From positions 1,612,001 through 1,676,000 of the forward strand of contig NZ_CP049143.1 in NCBI RefSeq assembly GCF_011044495.1: DNA of 64,000 nucleotides. The letters run 5' to 3'. Under the pieces are notes generated by a model. That model had not been told where the DNA came from and searched no databases. It was given only the letters and a program-made list of their open reading frames with translations. A program made the translations under genes and the position numbers. The DNA is from Roseimicrobium sp. ORNL1 (GTDB lineage: Bacteria > Verrucomicrobiota > Verrucomicrobiia > Verrucomicrobiales > Verrucomicrobiaceae). This document shows, in pieces, positions 1 through 8,928 of this stretch; positions within the stretch are counted from its first letter, which is position 1; the number at the start of each line of letters is the position of its first letter.

Positions 1-411
1 GCGCTTGAGGAGCGAAGGACTGCGCAACGCACCGATGACCTTGGTTCATCTGCGGTACTTGTGTCTGACAAAGTCGCCTTCATCAATCCTGCGGAACTGA
101 CGGCCAAGGAACTCTTCCGGGAACTGGCCAAAGCCAAGTTGCGCGCGAAAGCTGCTACCGAGGCTACAGCAAGTGCTCCCGCGCCCCAGGGCACCTTTTA
201 CCTCAGCGTGCCCAATCCTGCTGTGGCCGGAGTGAAGCTGGCTGCGGACGGCTCCTTGGATACTGCCTACAAGGTGGGGCGTAAGACGGGCGAGTCGGAG
301 AAAGAAGACACCAAGGTGATTCCCATGACCATGAAGACTCTGCCTGAGTCTTCCCGGTTGTTGTTGGAGAAGCTGCCTGCCGTGGCCGAGCGACTGAAGG
401 TTACGCCTTGA
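1..411 (+). CDS. Hypothetical protein, probably C-terminal part
   Basis: The frame is already open at the first base and runs to TGA at 409-411, so this is probably the end of a gene that starts outside the window. A GTG at 61 could instead start a 116-residue protein. The visible part has a charged helical stretch (AKELFRELAKAKLRAKA), an Ala/Pro-rich linker and a short C-terminal segment. I see no known catalytic motif, signal peptide or membrane segment and do not recognise the family. About 200 bp separate it from the next gene. Confidence 0.45.
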   Translation, partial: ALEERRTAQRTDDLGSSAVLVSDKVAFINPAELTAKELFRELAKAKLRAKAATEATASAPAPQGTFYLSVPNPAVAGVKLAADGSLDTAYKVGRKTGESEKEDTKVIPMTMKTLPESSRLLLEKLPAVAERLKVTP

Positions 412-547
412 TCCGGGTGTGTCTTTGGGTGGCTGATAGCGAGATCGGAGAATAGAAAAATCAGCTCGGCCTCGTGGCATGCAATTGCCTCAGGACCATC
501 GCGCCTTGAGCATCGCCACGGGAAAAGCTGGAGTGGGGTTTTCTCAT

Positions 548-613
548 GGGATGTCACAGGAGATCCGGTGCTCACATGCATTCAGGACAGCCTGTAGTTT
601 CAGGCCTACCTCC
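548..613 (+). promoter_or_regulatory. Conserved leader with hairpin, copy 1
   Basis: The 66 bases before the ATG at 614 closely match those before the paralog at 1496. Shared blocks are ATGTCACA, CACATGCA and a hairpin GCCTG-TAGTTT-CAGGC at 590-605, ending 8 bases before the start codon. ATGTCACA lies 63 bases before the ATG here and 64 in the second copy. A cis-acting control element is inferred; no mechanism is shown. Confidence 0.4.
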
Positions 614-1285
614 ATGAAAATACAACGTGCCAGTATCCTTAGAAACATCCTCCACCCCATCCTTGCTCTGGGCCTGACCATGAGCGCGTTCGCCCTCGAC
701 GACCGTTTTGATGAACCCCACCCTCAGGACGACCCCAAGCCCAAACCGGAAGTCGACCGTCCTGACCTGGTGCCCCTGGGGATCAGCTTCACCTTCGACC
801 ACGCGGATGACGGAAAAGATGCGTGGCGCTACTGGGCTGCCAAAGTGACGCTGGCGAACTTCGGCCCGGCGGATGCTGGTTCGTTCAACGCCCACATCGG
901 CTTCAAAGTGCTCAGCACCACGGACCCTGTGAAATGGCCTGTAGGCTCGTGTCATTATGGGAACCAGGGCCCGATTTATCTGCAGAGCCTGAAGATGTTC
1001 GAGATCGTCGATGTGCCGTCCTACCAGTGGGGCAGCCCTGATTTTGCCATGCCGAAAGCCGTGACCTCCGCGGAAATTTTCCTCGTGGTGGACCGCTGGC
1101 GCTACCTCAATCCTGACTACGATTGGGAGAATGACTACGGCGCGGATTACACCGGCGCCGTCATGGAGGGCAACGAAGACAACAACGTGATCAGTTGCGC
1201 TGTGATGCATTTCGCAGAACTCCTGGATCCTACGACGACTGAACCCGTGGTGGTCAAGCCGACCCTGAAGCTGCGCGGCAAGTAA
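614..1285 (+). CDS. Secreted CARDB-like protein, paralog 1
   Basis: This 223-residue protein has a signal peptide at about residues 1-27 (MKIQRASILRNILHPILALG, ending near SAFA), which is why I place the start at 614 although the frame is open upstream. The rest resembles a single CARDB-type Ig-like domain: a PDLVPLGI start, a VTLANFGPADAG strand, then a VVDRW strand, an acidic loop and the closing EGNEDNN signature. CARDB domains are extracellular adhesion or structural modules. The next gene is its paralog, with the same signal peptide, leader and terminator type. The family assignment rests on motif pattern only. Confidence 0.6.
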   Translation: MKIQRASILRNILHPILALGLTMSAFALDDRFDEPHPQDDPKPKPEVDRPDLVPLGISFTFDHADDGKDAWRYWAAKVTLANFGPADAGSFNAHIGFKVLSTTDPVKWPVGSCHYGNQGPIYLQSLKMFEIVDVPSYQWGSPDFAMPKAVTSAEIFLVVDRWRYLNPDYDWENDYGADYTGAVMEGNEDNNVISCAVMHFAELLDPTTTEPVVVKPTLKLRGK

Positions 1286-1310
1286 TTGTCCCGACAATGG
1301 TATTTTGAAA

Positions 1311-1342
1311 ACGCGGGATGCGGCCGGCATCCCGCGTTTTTT
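1311..1342 (+). terminator. Rho-independent terminator
   Basis: A perfect 11-bp stem (ACGCGGGATGC with GCATCCCGCGT) closes a 5-base loop and is followed by a T run. It lies 25 bases after the stop of the first CARDB-like gene. The paralog has nearly the same stem after its own stop. Confidence 0.85.
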
Positions 1343-1428
1343 GTCGCATGGTGGGCATCGCGAGATGGGTCGTCATGGCAGGAATGGGATGCCGGGTGTC
1401 TGGACGCGCTGCACTTGGTTTGGACCAC

Positions 1429-1495
1429 GGAATGTCACAATCGAGGTGGCATTCACATGCACCCTGTACAGCCCTGTAGTTTCAGGCTCACATCC
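1429..1495 (+). promoter_or_regulatory. Conserved leader with hairpin, copy 2
   Basis: This second copy of the leader carries ATGTCACA, CACATGCA and the CCTG-TAGTTT-CAGG hairpin at 1473-1486, at the same distances from the ATG at 1496 as in copy 1. One extra C makes a bulge in the outer stem. The conservation includes non-coding bases, which suggests selection or recent duplication. Confidence 0.4.
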
Positions 1496-2116
1496 ATGAA
1501 AATCGACCGTGCCAGTATTCTGAAAAACATCATCCACCCCGCCATGGCTCTCGGCCTGACCATGAGCGCTTTCGCTGGAGGTAATGGACCCGTCATCACG
1601 ACCGGTCCCATCGAACGCTCTCCAGATATCAAACTCCTCCCGAGGCCTGACCTGGTGCCCCTGGGTTTCACCTCCACCCGCAAGGAGCAGTATGACACCC
1701 AGTGGCACCGCGCCTATTCCGCGACGGTGACTGTGGCGAACTTTGGCACGGCGAAGTCAGAGCACTTCGCCTGCATCTTCGGCTTCAAGGTGCTCGCGAC
1801 CAATGACCCTGTGAAGTATCCAGTCGGCTCCAAGGGGCTCTGCGGATTTGTCACCTTCACCGAGGGACTCGACGTCACGGAGATAAGAGATGAAAGCTCC
1901 ACCGTCTCCTTCAGCATTCCCAAGAGTGTCTCGAAGATTGAGATCTACCTGCTTGTGGACCGCTACCTGTGGGGCACTGACGACGACTGGGAAAATGACA
2001 GCGGCGCAGAACTGACGTGCAACATCGCCGAGTCCAATGAGCTGAACAACGTCTGGGGACCCAAGGTTTACAGCTTCATCCCCCTGCCCAACACGCCGCC
2101 TGTAGTCTCCTGGTAA
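1496..2116 (+). CDS. Secreted CARDB-like protein, paralog 2
   Basis: This 206-residue protein is a tandem paralog of the preceding gene. Its signal peptide (MKIDRASILKNIIHP, then ALGLTMSAFA) is nearly identical, while the mature part has diverged more. It keeps the PDLVPLG start, the VTVANFGTA strand, a VDRYLWG strand with acidic DDDWEND loop and the ESNELNN end typical of CARDB-like Ig folds. The start matches the paralog and the conserved leader. Each copy has its own terminator, so the two are probably transcribed separately. A secreted binding or structural role is inferred. Confidence 0.6.
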   Translation: MKIDRASILKNIIHPAMALGLTMSAFAGGNGPVITTGPIERSPDIKLLPRPDLVPLGFTSTRKEQYDTQWHRAYSATVTVANFGTAKSEHFACIFGFKVLATNDPVKYPVGSKGLCGFVTFTEGLDVTEIRDESSTVSFSIPKSVSKIEIYLLVDRYLWGTDDDWENDSGAELTCNIAESNELNNVWGPKVYSFIPLPNTPPVVSW

Positions 2117-2149
2117 TCTGGCCAGAGTACAAGCTTCTGAAGTTTTTCG

Positions 2150-2180
2150 CGCGGGGTGCAGAGATGCATCCCGCGTTTGT
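2150..2180 (+). terminator. Rho-independent terminator
   Basis: A stem GCGGGGTGC/GCATCCCGC with one G-T pair and a 6-base loop is followed by GTTTGTTT, 34 bases past the stop of the second CARDB-like gene. It is the counterpart of the terminator at 1311. Confidence 0.75.
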
Positions 2181-2245
2181 TTCGGGGCATCGGGCGCATA
2201 GCTGGAGCGCTGGGCCCATTGGACCTTTGTCTTATGGACTCACTC

Positions 2246-2275
2246 TAGACGTGTCAGGAAAGAGCCGCGCATACT
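2246..2275 (+). promoter_or_regulatory. Predicted sigma70-type promoter
   Basis: TAGACG, an 18-base spacer and CATACT end 24 bases before the ATG at 2299. The paralog at 3502 has TAGACA, an 18-base spacer and CATACT at exactly the same distance from its ATG. This shared geometry is the main evidence, since each box is only a moderate consensus match. Confidence 0.5.
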
Positions 2276-2298
2276 CGGGGCGCAACACCCTCAACGTT

Positions 2299-3252
2299 AT
2301 GTATTCATCTCTTCCTCGCACGTGCGCAGTGCTGGCAATTTTGCTGGCAGGTATGACGACTACTGTAGACGCTCAGGCTCCCGCCACAGCGCCCGCTCCG
2401 CAGTTGGACAAGGCGCAGCTCAAGACTCAATTGGATGCACGGCAGAAAAGAGCCGATCTGATGCTCGCTGAACTGAAGGCTTCCGACGCCCGCATCGAAG
2501 GAACGATCGACCGCGTCATCGAGACCTTGAAGATGGTGGGGGACTCCAAAGACTCACGCACCAAGGTGGCCCGCATCAAAGAAGACACCGTGAAGCGACT
2601 GGCGAAGAACCTCGAATTCTATCAGCGGAAGCGAGCCGATCTGATGGAACAGATGCGCCGCCCCACCTTGAATCTCACGATGGAGCAGAAGCAGAAGGCC
2701 ATCGCGAAAGTGGATTCCCGCATGGAGAAGCGCGTGCAGCAGATTCTGGCGCTCAACCAGTCCATGCCCACGCACCAGGACTACGACAAGTACAAGACCG
2801 TGGACAACGGCTGGTACGGTACCACCTTCGCGGTGAACGATGACTACAAACAGAATCAGCGTCTGATGACGTACACGGATTCCCAAAGGGGGAAGATTCT
2901 GGAGGGGTTGCAGAAGAGTGTGGGCCGACTCGAGCAGTACAACCGGACTCTGCAGGGCTGGCTCGCCAAGGCCACGGGCGATGAGCATCGCAAAACCCTG
3001 CAGGGAGAAATCGCACGGAACGAGGAGCTTCTGAAAGAGCGTCGCACTCAGATCGCCGACCTCGCCAAGCCGACCATCGACTTTACCCGTCCCATCAGTG
3101 GGAAAGAAGCGCAGGATATGGACGGAGCCTTGCGCAAGACCGTGGATTCTCTTCAGCGTGAGTTCACCACGTTGTTTCGCAATTACTCGACCTATCTTCA
3201 GGAACTCTCTGCGGTGAACACGGTGAAGGCTGCGGTGGATGCCGCCAAATAG
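2299..3252 (+). CDS. Periplasmic coiled-coil protein, paralog 1
   Basis: This 317-residue protein begins with a signal peptide (MYSSLPRTCAVLAILLAGMT, cleavage near VDAQA). The frame is open upstream, but the signal peptide and promoter fix the start at 2299. The mature protein is almost entirely charged helix with long heptad-like stretches (residues about 30-130 and 200-310). These are interrupted by a conserved central segment NGWYGTTFAVNDDYKQNQRL, which is also in the neighbouring paralog. I do not recognise a family. A structural envelope role is plausible but unproven. Confidence 0.65.
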   Translation: MYSSLPRTCAVLAILLAGMTTTVDAQAPATAPAPQLDKAQLKTQLDARQKRADLMLAELKASDARIEGTIDRVIETLKMVGDSKDSRTKVARIKEDTVKRLAKNLEFYQRKRADLMEQMRRPTLNLTMEQKQKAIAKVDSRMEKRVQQILALNQSMPTHQDYDKYKTVDNGWYGTTFAVNDDYKQNQRLMTYTDSQRGKILEGLQKSVGRLEQYNRTLQGWLAKATGDEHRKTLQGEIARNEELLKERRTQIADLAKPTIDFTRPISGKEAQDMDGALRKTVDSLQREFTTLFRNYSTYLQELSAVNTVKAAVDAAK

Positions 3253-3288
3253 CCAGGCGCACTGAGACTGGTGCTAGCGAGGTCTGCA

Positions 3289-3328
3289 AGGCCCTGCTCG
3301 AAACGGAGCGGGGCTTTTTTGTTTTTTT
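3289..3328 (+). terminator. Rho-independent terminator
   Basis: A 9-bp stem, GCCCTGCTC (3291-3299) with GAGCGGGGC (3306-3314) and one G-T pair, is followed by two T runs. It lies 38 bases after the stop at 3252. Confidence 0.85.
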
Positions 3329-3448
3329 CGAAGAGCGGTTTTAGTTTCAGTCCTCTCGATACAGGCTCGCAAGCGCGGGTAGGCAAATCCTTTGGATTAC
3401 AGTGATGTTTATGGAATTACATCTGCCCGGGCGAGGTGTTTTTACATA

Positions 3449-3478
3449 GACATTCAAAGAAAAGGCTGTGCATACTGC
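3449..3478 (+). promoter_or_regulatory. Predicted sigma70-type promoter
   Basis: TAGACA (five of six to TTGACA), an 18-base spacer and CATACT lie 24 bases before the ATG at 3502, matching the promoter of the upstream paralog in boxes, spacer and distance. Confidence 0.55.
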
Positions 3479-3501
3479 CCGGCAGTTAAGGAGACTTTCT
3501 T

Positions 3502-4443
3502 ATGCACCTATCCGTACTCCGTCCCTGTGCTGTTTTCTCCCTTCTGCTCGCTGGCCTGGCACCTGTCCTTGATGCACAAACGCCTGCGCCCCAATTGGAT
3601 AAGGCCCAACTGAAGGTCCAGCTCGCCGCACGCGAGAGGAGAGCGAATCTCCTTCGGGATGAACTCCGGGCGACGGATGCACGCATCGAAAGCACGATCG
3701 ATCAGCTGGTCGACTCCTTGAAGCTGGTGAGGGACTCCAAGGATTCCCGCACCCGGGTTGCGAGGATGAAGCAGGACTCCATGCAGCGGTTGAATAACAA
3801 CATCGCTCTCTACCAGCGGAGAAGGGCGGACATGCAGGAGCAGCTGCGGCGGCCCACCCTCAACCTGACGCTGGAGCAAAAGCAGAAGGCCATCGGGAAA
3901 ATCGACGCCCGCATCGAGCGTCGTGTGCAGCAGATCCTCTCCCTGAGCCAGGCCATGCCTGCGCACGAGGAGCACCCCCAGTTTGACGCGGTGAGCGACG
4001 GATGGTGGGGGACGACTTTTGTGCAGAATCAGGACTTCAAGCAGAACCGCCGCCTGACCTCGCACACCAACACCCAGAGACGGCAGGTCATGAACGGCAT
4101 GCAGGAGAGCATTGCCCGATTGGAACGCGAAAATCGCACGCTGAACGCCTCCCTGGCGCAGGCCACTACGGAAGGGCAACGGAGGATGCTGGCGGATGAG
4201 GTAGCGAGGAACGAAGCGCTCCTGAAAACGAGGCGGACCCAGCTTACGCAGGCTGCCCTTCCTTCAGATTCTTCAGGGCGTCCCGTCAGCCTGAGGGAGG
4301 CGCGGGATTTGGATACGGCCATTCGCACCACGGCAGACTCCCTTCGCCCTCAGGTGGATACCTTGTTCCAGCAGTATAATGCGCTTCTTCAGGAGGTATC
4401 CCGCGTGAATACTGCCAGGGCAGCCTTGGATGCGGCCCAGTAA
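3502..4443 (+). CDS. Periplasmic coiled-coil protein, paralog 2
   Basis: This 313-residue protein aligns over its full length with the gene at 2299, sharing APQLDKAQLK near the mature N-terminus, RRPTLNLTLEQKQKAIGKID in the middle and the GWWGTTFVQNQDFKQNRRL segment. The signal peptide is about residues 1-25 (ending LDAQTPA). A clear AAGGAG stands 8 bases before the ATG. Both copies are predicted to be long helical coiled coils in the periplasm. No enzymatic motif is visible. It lies just ahead of the ribosomal operon but has its own promoter. Confidence 0.65.
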   Translation: MHLSVLRPCAVFSLLLAGLAPVLDAQTPAPQLDKAQLKVQLAARERRANLLRDELRATDARIESTIDQLVDSLKLVRDSKDSRTRVARMKQDSMQRLNNNIALYQRRRADMQEQLRRPTLNLTLEQKQKAIGKIDARIERRVQQILSLSQAMPAHEEHPQFDAVSDGWWGTTFVQNQDFKQNRRLTSHTNTQRRQVMNGMQESIARLERENRTLNASLAQATTEGQRRMLADEVARNEALLKTRRTQLTQAALPSDSSGRPVSLREARDLDTAIRTTADSLRPQVDTLFQQYNALLQEVSRVNTARAALDAAQ

Positions 4444-4565
4444 GACAGAGCAAAGAAGGGCGTATTGTAGATGAAACAAAGGAGTAAACTGCGGCTGCGA
4501 CTGGGAAAATCCGGTCGCAGGGGCGAAAAATCGTCCCAAGAACGCGAAGAAAGTGCAAAAAGGAG

Positions 4566-4593
4566 TTGCACGGGTTCGACATCTCCGTAGTAT
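4566..4593 (+). promoter_or_regulatory. Strong promoter of the ribosomal operon
   Basis: TTGCAC (4566-4571), a 16-base spacer and TAGTAT (4588-4593) form the best sigma70-type match near the operon head. The GC-rich sequence just downstream (TCGCGCTCC) could act as a discriminator. This implies a 5' leader of about 155 bases before rpsL. Confidence 0.6.
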
Positions 4594-4613
4594 TCGCGCT
4601 CCCACAGCCTCGG

Positions 4614-4659
4614 CCCCGGTAACACGGGGTGGTTTTCAAGGCCCGCTTCGGCGGGTCTT
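4614..4659 (+). promoter_or_regulatory. Structured leader before rpsL
   Basis: Two hairpins follow the promoter. CCCCG (4614-4618) pairs with CGGGG (4625-4629). A 9-bp stem (4638-4646 with 4651-4659) closes a TTCG tetraloop. Autoregulatory leaders bound by a ribosomal protein are known for such operons; that role here is inferred. The second stem lacks a T run, so it is not a standard terminator. Confidence 0.4.
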
Positions 4660-4757
4660 CCTATCGGAAGCAGCCCCGGACAAGAAGCGCAACCCACAAG
4701 GGTGACGTGTCTTTCCGTGTCGTGACCGAACGAGCGAGAATCTTTGACACCGTCGAT

Positions 4758-5165
4758 ATGCCCACCATCAATCAACTCGTGCGACATGGCCGCAAGGATA
4801 AAGCGGTCAAATCCAAGTCCCCTGCACTGGCGAATTGCCCTCAGCGTCGTGGTGTATGTCTTCAGGTGATGACCAGAACGCCCAAGAAGCCGAACTCGGC
4901 TCTTCGTAAGGTCGCCAAAGTACGTCTCACGAACGGTTATGAAGTGATCGCGTACATCGGCGGTGAAGGTCACAATCTTCAGGAGCACTCCATCGTGCTG
5001 GTGCGCGGCGGACGTGTGAAGGACCTTCCGGGTGTGCGTTACCACATTGTTCGTGGCACGCTGGACTGCCTTGGCGTGGACAAGCGCCGTCGTGGCCGTT
5101 CGAAGTACGGTGCGAAGCGTCCGAAGCCCGGTGCTGCCGCTGCTCCTGCCAAAGGCAAGAAGTAA
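4758..5165 (+). CDS. rpsL: 30S ribosomal protein S12
   Basis: This 135-residue protein starts [12 protein letters not shown], the usual S12 beginning; an in-frame upstream extension to 4629 is not S12-like and falls in the leader. The decoding-site loop [11 protein letters not shown] is intact, with both lysines linked to streptomycin sensitivity, as is the [13 protein letters not shown] loop. The C-terminal tail is Lys/Ala/Pro-rich. There is no obvious Shine-Dalgarno before the ATG. It is the first gene of the merged str-S10-spc operon. Confidence 0.97.
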   Translation: MPTINQLVRHGRKDKAVKSKSPALANCPQRRGVCLQVMTRTPKKPNSALRKVAKVRLTNGYEVIAYIGGEGHNLQEHSIVLVRGGRVKDLPGVRYHIVRGTLDCLGVDKRRRGRSKYGAKRPKPGAAAAPAKGKK

Positions 5166-5207
5166 GCCCTGAAGTCCTGATAGCGAAACTTTTAACTGCC
5201 TCACAAC

Positions 5208-5681
5208 ATGTCCCGCAGGAAGCGCACTTACTCCAAGCACACCTACAAAGACGCCCGCTATGATAGCGAGCTCGTCGCCGGCCTCATCAGCAAGCTGATG
5301 GTCAGCGGTAAGAAGTCCCTTGCTGAGCGTCTGGTGTATGCCGCCATCGACCGCCTCAACGAAAACAGCGAAGCTGTTGACCCTCTTGAGCTGGTGACCC
5401 GCGCCATCGAGAATGTGAAGCCTCGCGTGGAAGTGAAGCCTCGTCGTGTGGGTGGTGCCACCTACCAGGTGCCTCTTGAAGTTGCTCCCAATCGCTCGCT
5501 GGGCATGGCCCTCCGCTGGATTGTTGGTTATGCCCGTGCCCGCAAGGGTGTGCCGATGCATGTCGCCCTCGCCAATGAGCTGAAGGACGCCTCGGTCAAC
5601 CAGGGTAGCGCCATCCGCAAGCGTGACGACGTGCACAAGGCCGCCCAGGCCAACCGCGCGTTCGCCCACTTCCGCTGGTAG
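5208..5681 (+). CDS. rpsG: 30S ribosomal protein S7
   Basis: This 157-residue S7 matches the common bacterial length. Its start MSRRKRTYSK, the NVKPRVEVKPRRVGGATYQV segment and the C-terminal DDVHKAAQANRAFAHFRW are characteristic. S7 organises the 3' domain of 16S rRNA and is the usual autoregulator of str operons. The rpsL-rpsG gap is 42 bases and fusA follows 57 bases later, with no terminator between. Confidence 0.97.
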   Translation: MSRRKRTYSKHTYKDARYDSELVAGLISKLMVSGKKSLAERLVYAAIDRLNENSEAVDPLELVTRAIENVKPRVEVKPRRVGGATYQVPLEVAPNRSLGMALRWIVGYARARKGVPMHVALANELKDASVNQGSAIRKRDDVHKAAQANRAFAHFRW

Positions 5682-5738
5682 TCGATTTTTCTCTGAGCTG
5701 TACGTCGCAAGTCCTCCTTACCCAATATTCCCCCTTCC

Positions 5739-7895
5739 ATGTCTGCCAACCTCAATTCCCCCAACCGCAGTTTCCCGCTGGAGCGTACGCGCAACATCGG
5801 CATCTGCGCGCACATTGATGCGGGAAAGACCACGCTGACTGAGCGTATTCTTTTCTACACGGGCATGATTCACAAGATTGGTGAAGTGCACGACGGCGCA
5901 GCCACCACGGACTGGATGGAACAGGAGCGCGAGCGCGGCATTACCATCACTTCCGCTGCTGTTACCACGAACTGGAAGCAGCTTCCTGAAAACGACATCT
6001 TCAAGCTCTTCACCGGCCAGGACATCCGTGTGAATATTATCGACACCCCCGGTCACGTGGACTTCACGGCCGAGGTGGAGCGCTCCCTGCGCGTGCTCGA
6101 CGGTGCCATCTTCGTGCTTTGCGGCGTGGCCGGCGTGCAGCCCCAGTCCGAGACGGTCTACCGTCAGGCTGAAAAGTACGGTGTGCCCCGCATCGCCTTC
6201 GTGAACAAGATGGACCGCACCGGAGCGAACTTCGCCCGTGTCGTGGAAGACGTCCGCACGAAGCTGGGTGCGAATGCCTGGCCGATTCTTATCCCGATTG
6301 GTGCCGAAGATCAGCTCAAGGGCCAGATCGACGTGGTGAACCAGAAGGCTGTCATCTACTCGGATGACGACAAGTGGGGTTCCACCTACCACACCCGTGA
6401 ACTTGAGGGTGACGAAATCGCCACCGCCAAGAAGGCGTACGACGAGCTCGTCGAAGAGCTCTGCAATGTGGACGACGAAATGGGCATGATGTTCCTTGAG
6501 GAAAAGCCCATCTCGAAAGAAGACGTCAAATCGGCTCTTCGCCGCGCTGTGATCAGCCTGAAGATCATCCCGATGGCGGGTGGCTCGGCTTTCAAGAACA
6601 AGGGTGTGCAGTATCTCGTGGACGCCGTGGTGGATTACCTCCCTGGTCCTCTCGACATTCCTGCCGCCAAGGGTCAGAGCCCCGACGACGCTGCAATCGT
6701 CATCGAAGCTCGCCCGGACGACAATGCCAAGTTTGTCTCCCTCGCGTTCAAGCTTTGGAGCGACAAGTTCGTCGGCAAGCTGGTGTTCTTCCGAGTCTAC
6801 TCCGGCTGCGTCCGCAAGGGCGATGTGGTTTACAATCCCCGCACCCGCAAGACCGAGCGCGTGGGCCGCTTGATTCAGATTCAGGCCAACCAGCACAAGG
6901 ACATCGACTGCTGTTACTCCGGCGATATCGCCGCCATGGTCGGCATCAAGAACGTCACCACGGGTGACACGCTCGCAGAAGATGATTACGACATCCTGCT
7001 TGAGCCCCCGTCCTTCCCCGAGCCTGTTATCTCCATGGCCGTGGAACCCAAGGCCAAGGGCGATCAGGAAAAGATGGCTCTCGCACTTCAGCGCCTCTCC
7101 GACGAAGATCCGACTTTCGTGGTCCGCACGGACGAAGAAACCGGCCAGACCATCATCGCAGGCATGGGCGAGCTTCACCTGGAAATCCTTCGCGACCGTA
7201 TGCTTCGCGAGTTCAAGGTGGACACCAACGCCGGCAAACCTCAGATCGCCTATCGCGAAACCCTTACCCTGGCAGCCGACGGCGAAGGAAAGCTGGTCAA
7301 GCAGTCCGGTGGTCGCGGTCAGTACGGCCACGTGATTCTCAAGGTGTACCCGAGCGAACGTGGCAAGGGTGTGACGGTCGAAAACAAGGTTGTCGGCGGC
7401 ACGATTCCCAAGGAATACATCAACGCTTGTAAATCCGGCGTTCTTGAAGCGGTGACCAACGGCATCATCGCCGGTTACGAAGTCATCGACATTCACATCG
7501 ACCTTCTCGATGGATCGAGCCACGACGTGGACTCCAACGAAAACGCGTTCAAGATGGCGGCTATCTTCGCCGTGAAGGACGCGCTCAAGAAGGCGAAGTG
7601 CATCATGCTTGAGCCCATCATGGCAGTGGAAGCCACCACTCCTGAAGAGTATCAAGGCGACATCATGGGTGACCTTAACCGTCGCCGCGGCAAGATCACC
7701 TCGATCGACAGCCGCAACAACATGAGCATCGTGAAGGCCGAAGTGCCGCTCTCCGAAATGTTCGGATACAGCACCACCATCCGCACCCTGTCCAGCGGAC
7801 GCGCCTCCTACTCCATGCAGCCCTCGCATTTCGAACAGGTGCCCCAGCAGATCGTGGATCAGATCGTGGAGCAGCGCGGCGGCAAGAAGTCCTAA
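5739..7895 (+). CDS. fusA: Elongation factor G
   Basis: This 718-residue translocase carries the GTPase motifs AHIDAGKTT (residues about 24-32), RGITI, DTPGH and NKMD, then the EF-G domain II, III (GMGELHLEI), IV and V blocks. It catalyses GTP-driven translocation on the ribosome. It sits in the canonical rpsL-rpsG-fusA order. The tuf gene that usually follows is missing, and rpsJ starts 35 bases later. Confidence 0.98.
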   Translation: MSANLNSPNRSFPLERTRNIGICAHIDAGKTTLTERILFYTGMIHKIGEVHDGAATTDWMEQERERGITITSAAVTTNWKQLPENDIFKLFTGQDIRVNIIDTPGHVDFTAEVERSLRVLDGAIFVLCGVAGVQPQSETVYRQAEKYGVPRIAFVNKMDRTGANFARVVEDVRTKLGANAWPILIPIGAEDQLKGQIDVVNQKAVIYSDDDKWGSTYHTRELEGDEIATAKKAYDELVEELCNVDDEMGMMFLEEKPISKEDVKSALRRAVISLKIIPMAGGSAFKNKGVQYLVDAVVDYLPGPLDIPAAKGQSPDDAAIVIEARPDDNAKFVSLAFKLWSDKFVGKLVFFRVYSGCVRKGDVVYNPRTRKTERVGRLIQIQANQHKDIDCCYSGDIAAMVGIKNVTTGDTLAEDDYDILLEPPSFPEPVISMAVEPKAKGDQEKMALALQRLSDEDPTFVVRTDEETGQTIIAGMGELHLEILRDRMLREFKVDTNAGKPQIAYRETLTLAADGEGKLVKQSGGRGQYGHVILKVYPSERGKGVTVENKVVGGTIPKEYINACKSGVLEAVTNGIIAGYEVIDIHIDLLDGSSHDVDSNENAFKMAAIFAVKDALKKAKCIMLEPIMAVEATTPEEYQGDIMGDLNRRRGKITSIDSRNNMSIVKAEVPLSEMFGYSTTIRTLSSGRASYSMQPSHFEQVPQQIVDQIVEQRGGKKS

Positions 7896-7930
7896 CCTGA
7901 GAATCATTTCACCCGAGCGGGATACACACC

Positions 7931-8239
7931 ATGCAAAGTCAACGCATCAGAATTCGCCTGCGGGCTTACGATTACCGTGTGCTGGACAAGTCCACTGCGG
8001 AAATCGTGGAGACAGCCAAGCGCACCGGCGCCAAAGTGGCGGGCCCCATTCCTCTGCCCACCCGCATTGAGAAGTTCAATGTGAACCGCTCGCCCCACGT
8101 GGACAAGAAGTCCTCCGAGCATTTCGAAATCCGCACGCACAAGCGCTTGCTTGACATCGTGGATCCCACGGCCCGCACCGTGGATGAGCTGAAGAAACTG
8201 AATCTGCCGTCCGGCGTGGACATCACCATCCGCATCTAA
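7931..8239 (+). CDS. rpsJ: 30S ribosomal protein S10
   Basis: This 102-residue protein has the S10 core [14 protein letters not shown], the [19 protein letters not shown] loop and the final [11 protein letters not shown] strand. It is a component of the 30S head and, in other bacteria, the NusB partner in antitermination. It normally opens the S10 operon. Here it directly follows fusA, so str and S10 are fused into one unit. Confidence 0.97.
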   Translation: MQSQRIRIRLRAYDYRVLDKSTAEIVETAKRTGAKVAGPIPLPTRIEKFNVNRSPHVDKKSSEHFEIRTHKRLLDIVDPTARTVDELKKLNLPSGVDITIRI

Positions 8240-8264
8240 GCGGGCACCCAGGAAGACGACTCCC

Positions 8265-8906
8265 ATGAAAATTGGTTTGATTGGCAAAAAGCTGGGCATG
8301 ACCCAGGTGTACACGGACAAGGGCGAAGCGCTTCCGGTAACCGTCATTCAGGTGGCGGGCAACCAGGTGGTGCAGGTCAAGACCGTGGAGAAGGATGGCT
8401 ACAGCGCTGTTCAGCTTGGCTTCGACGACAAGAAGGAGAAGAGCGTGAACAAGCCTGAGGGCGGTCATTTCAAGAAGGCTGGTGCCTCTGCGAAGTACGT
8501 GCTCAAGGAATACCGCATCGATGGTGAGGCTCCTGCAGCCGGCACCGTGTTCGGTCCTGAAGTGTTCGAAGTTGGCGACGTCGTGGACGTCATCGGCACC
8601 ACCAAGGGCAAGGGCTTCCAGGGCGTTGTGAAGCGCTATGGCTTCCGCGGCCAGCCCATGACCCACGGTTCCATGATGCACCGTCGTACTGGTTCCATCG
8701 GTTGCCGTCTTACCCCCGGTCGCGTTTGGAAGAACCAGAAGATGCCCGGACACACCGGCACCACCAATCGTACCACGCAGAATCTGCAGATCGTGCAGAG
8801 CCGCACTGAAGAGGGCGTCATCCTTGTGAGGGGCTGCGTTCCTGGCCACAACAATTCCTACGTCTTCGTGCGTCCCGCCATCAAGAAGGTGGCCGCCAAG
8901 AACTAA
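8265..8906 (+). CDS. rplC: 50S ribosomal protein L3
   Basis: This 213-residue L3 starts MKIGLIGKKLGMTQVY. It has the central KGKGFQGVVKRYGFRGQP loop and the HRRTGSIG segment that reaches the peptidyl transferase centre. Length and order (after rpsJ, before rplD) are standard. The spacing to rpsJ is 25 bases. Confidence 0.97.
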   Translation: MKIGLIGKKLGMTQVYTDKGEALPVTVIQVAGNQVVQVKTVEKDGYSAVQLGFDDKKEKSVNKPEGGHFKKAGASAKYVLKEYRIDGEAPAAGTVFGPEVFEVGDVVDVIGTTKGKGFQGVVKRYGFRGQPMTHGSMMHRRTGSIGCRLTPGRVWKNQKMPGHTGTTNRTTQNLQIVQSRTEEGVILVRGCVPGHNNSYVFVRPAIKKVAAKN

Positions 8907-8928
8907 CTTTTGAGTCGAGCCCATCGTC

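Noticed and set aside
2164-2298. N-terminal extension of the first coiled-coil protein
   Set aside because: The extra 45 residues overlap the terminator and promoter; the signal peptide starts at 2299.
4389-5669. 426-residue minus-strand frame opposite rpsL and rpsG
   Set aside because: It is antisense to two ribosomal genes and the promoter region, and has no homologous features.
5718-7907. 729-residue minus-strand frame opposite fusA
   Set aside because: It mirrors a clear EF-G gene; the open frame comes from high GC third positions and has no recognisable family.
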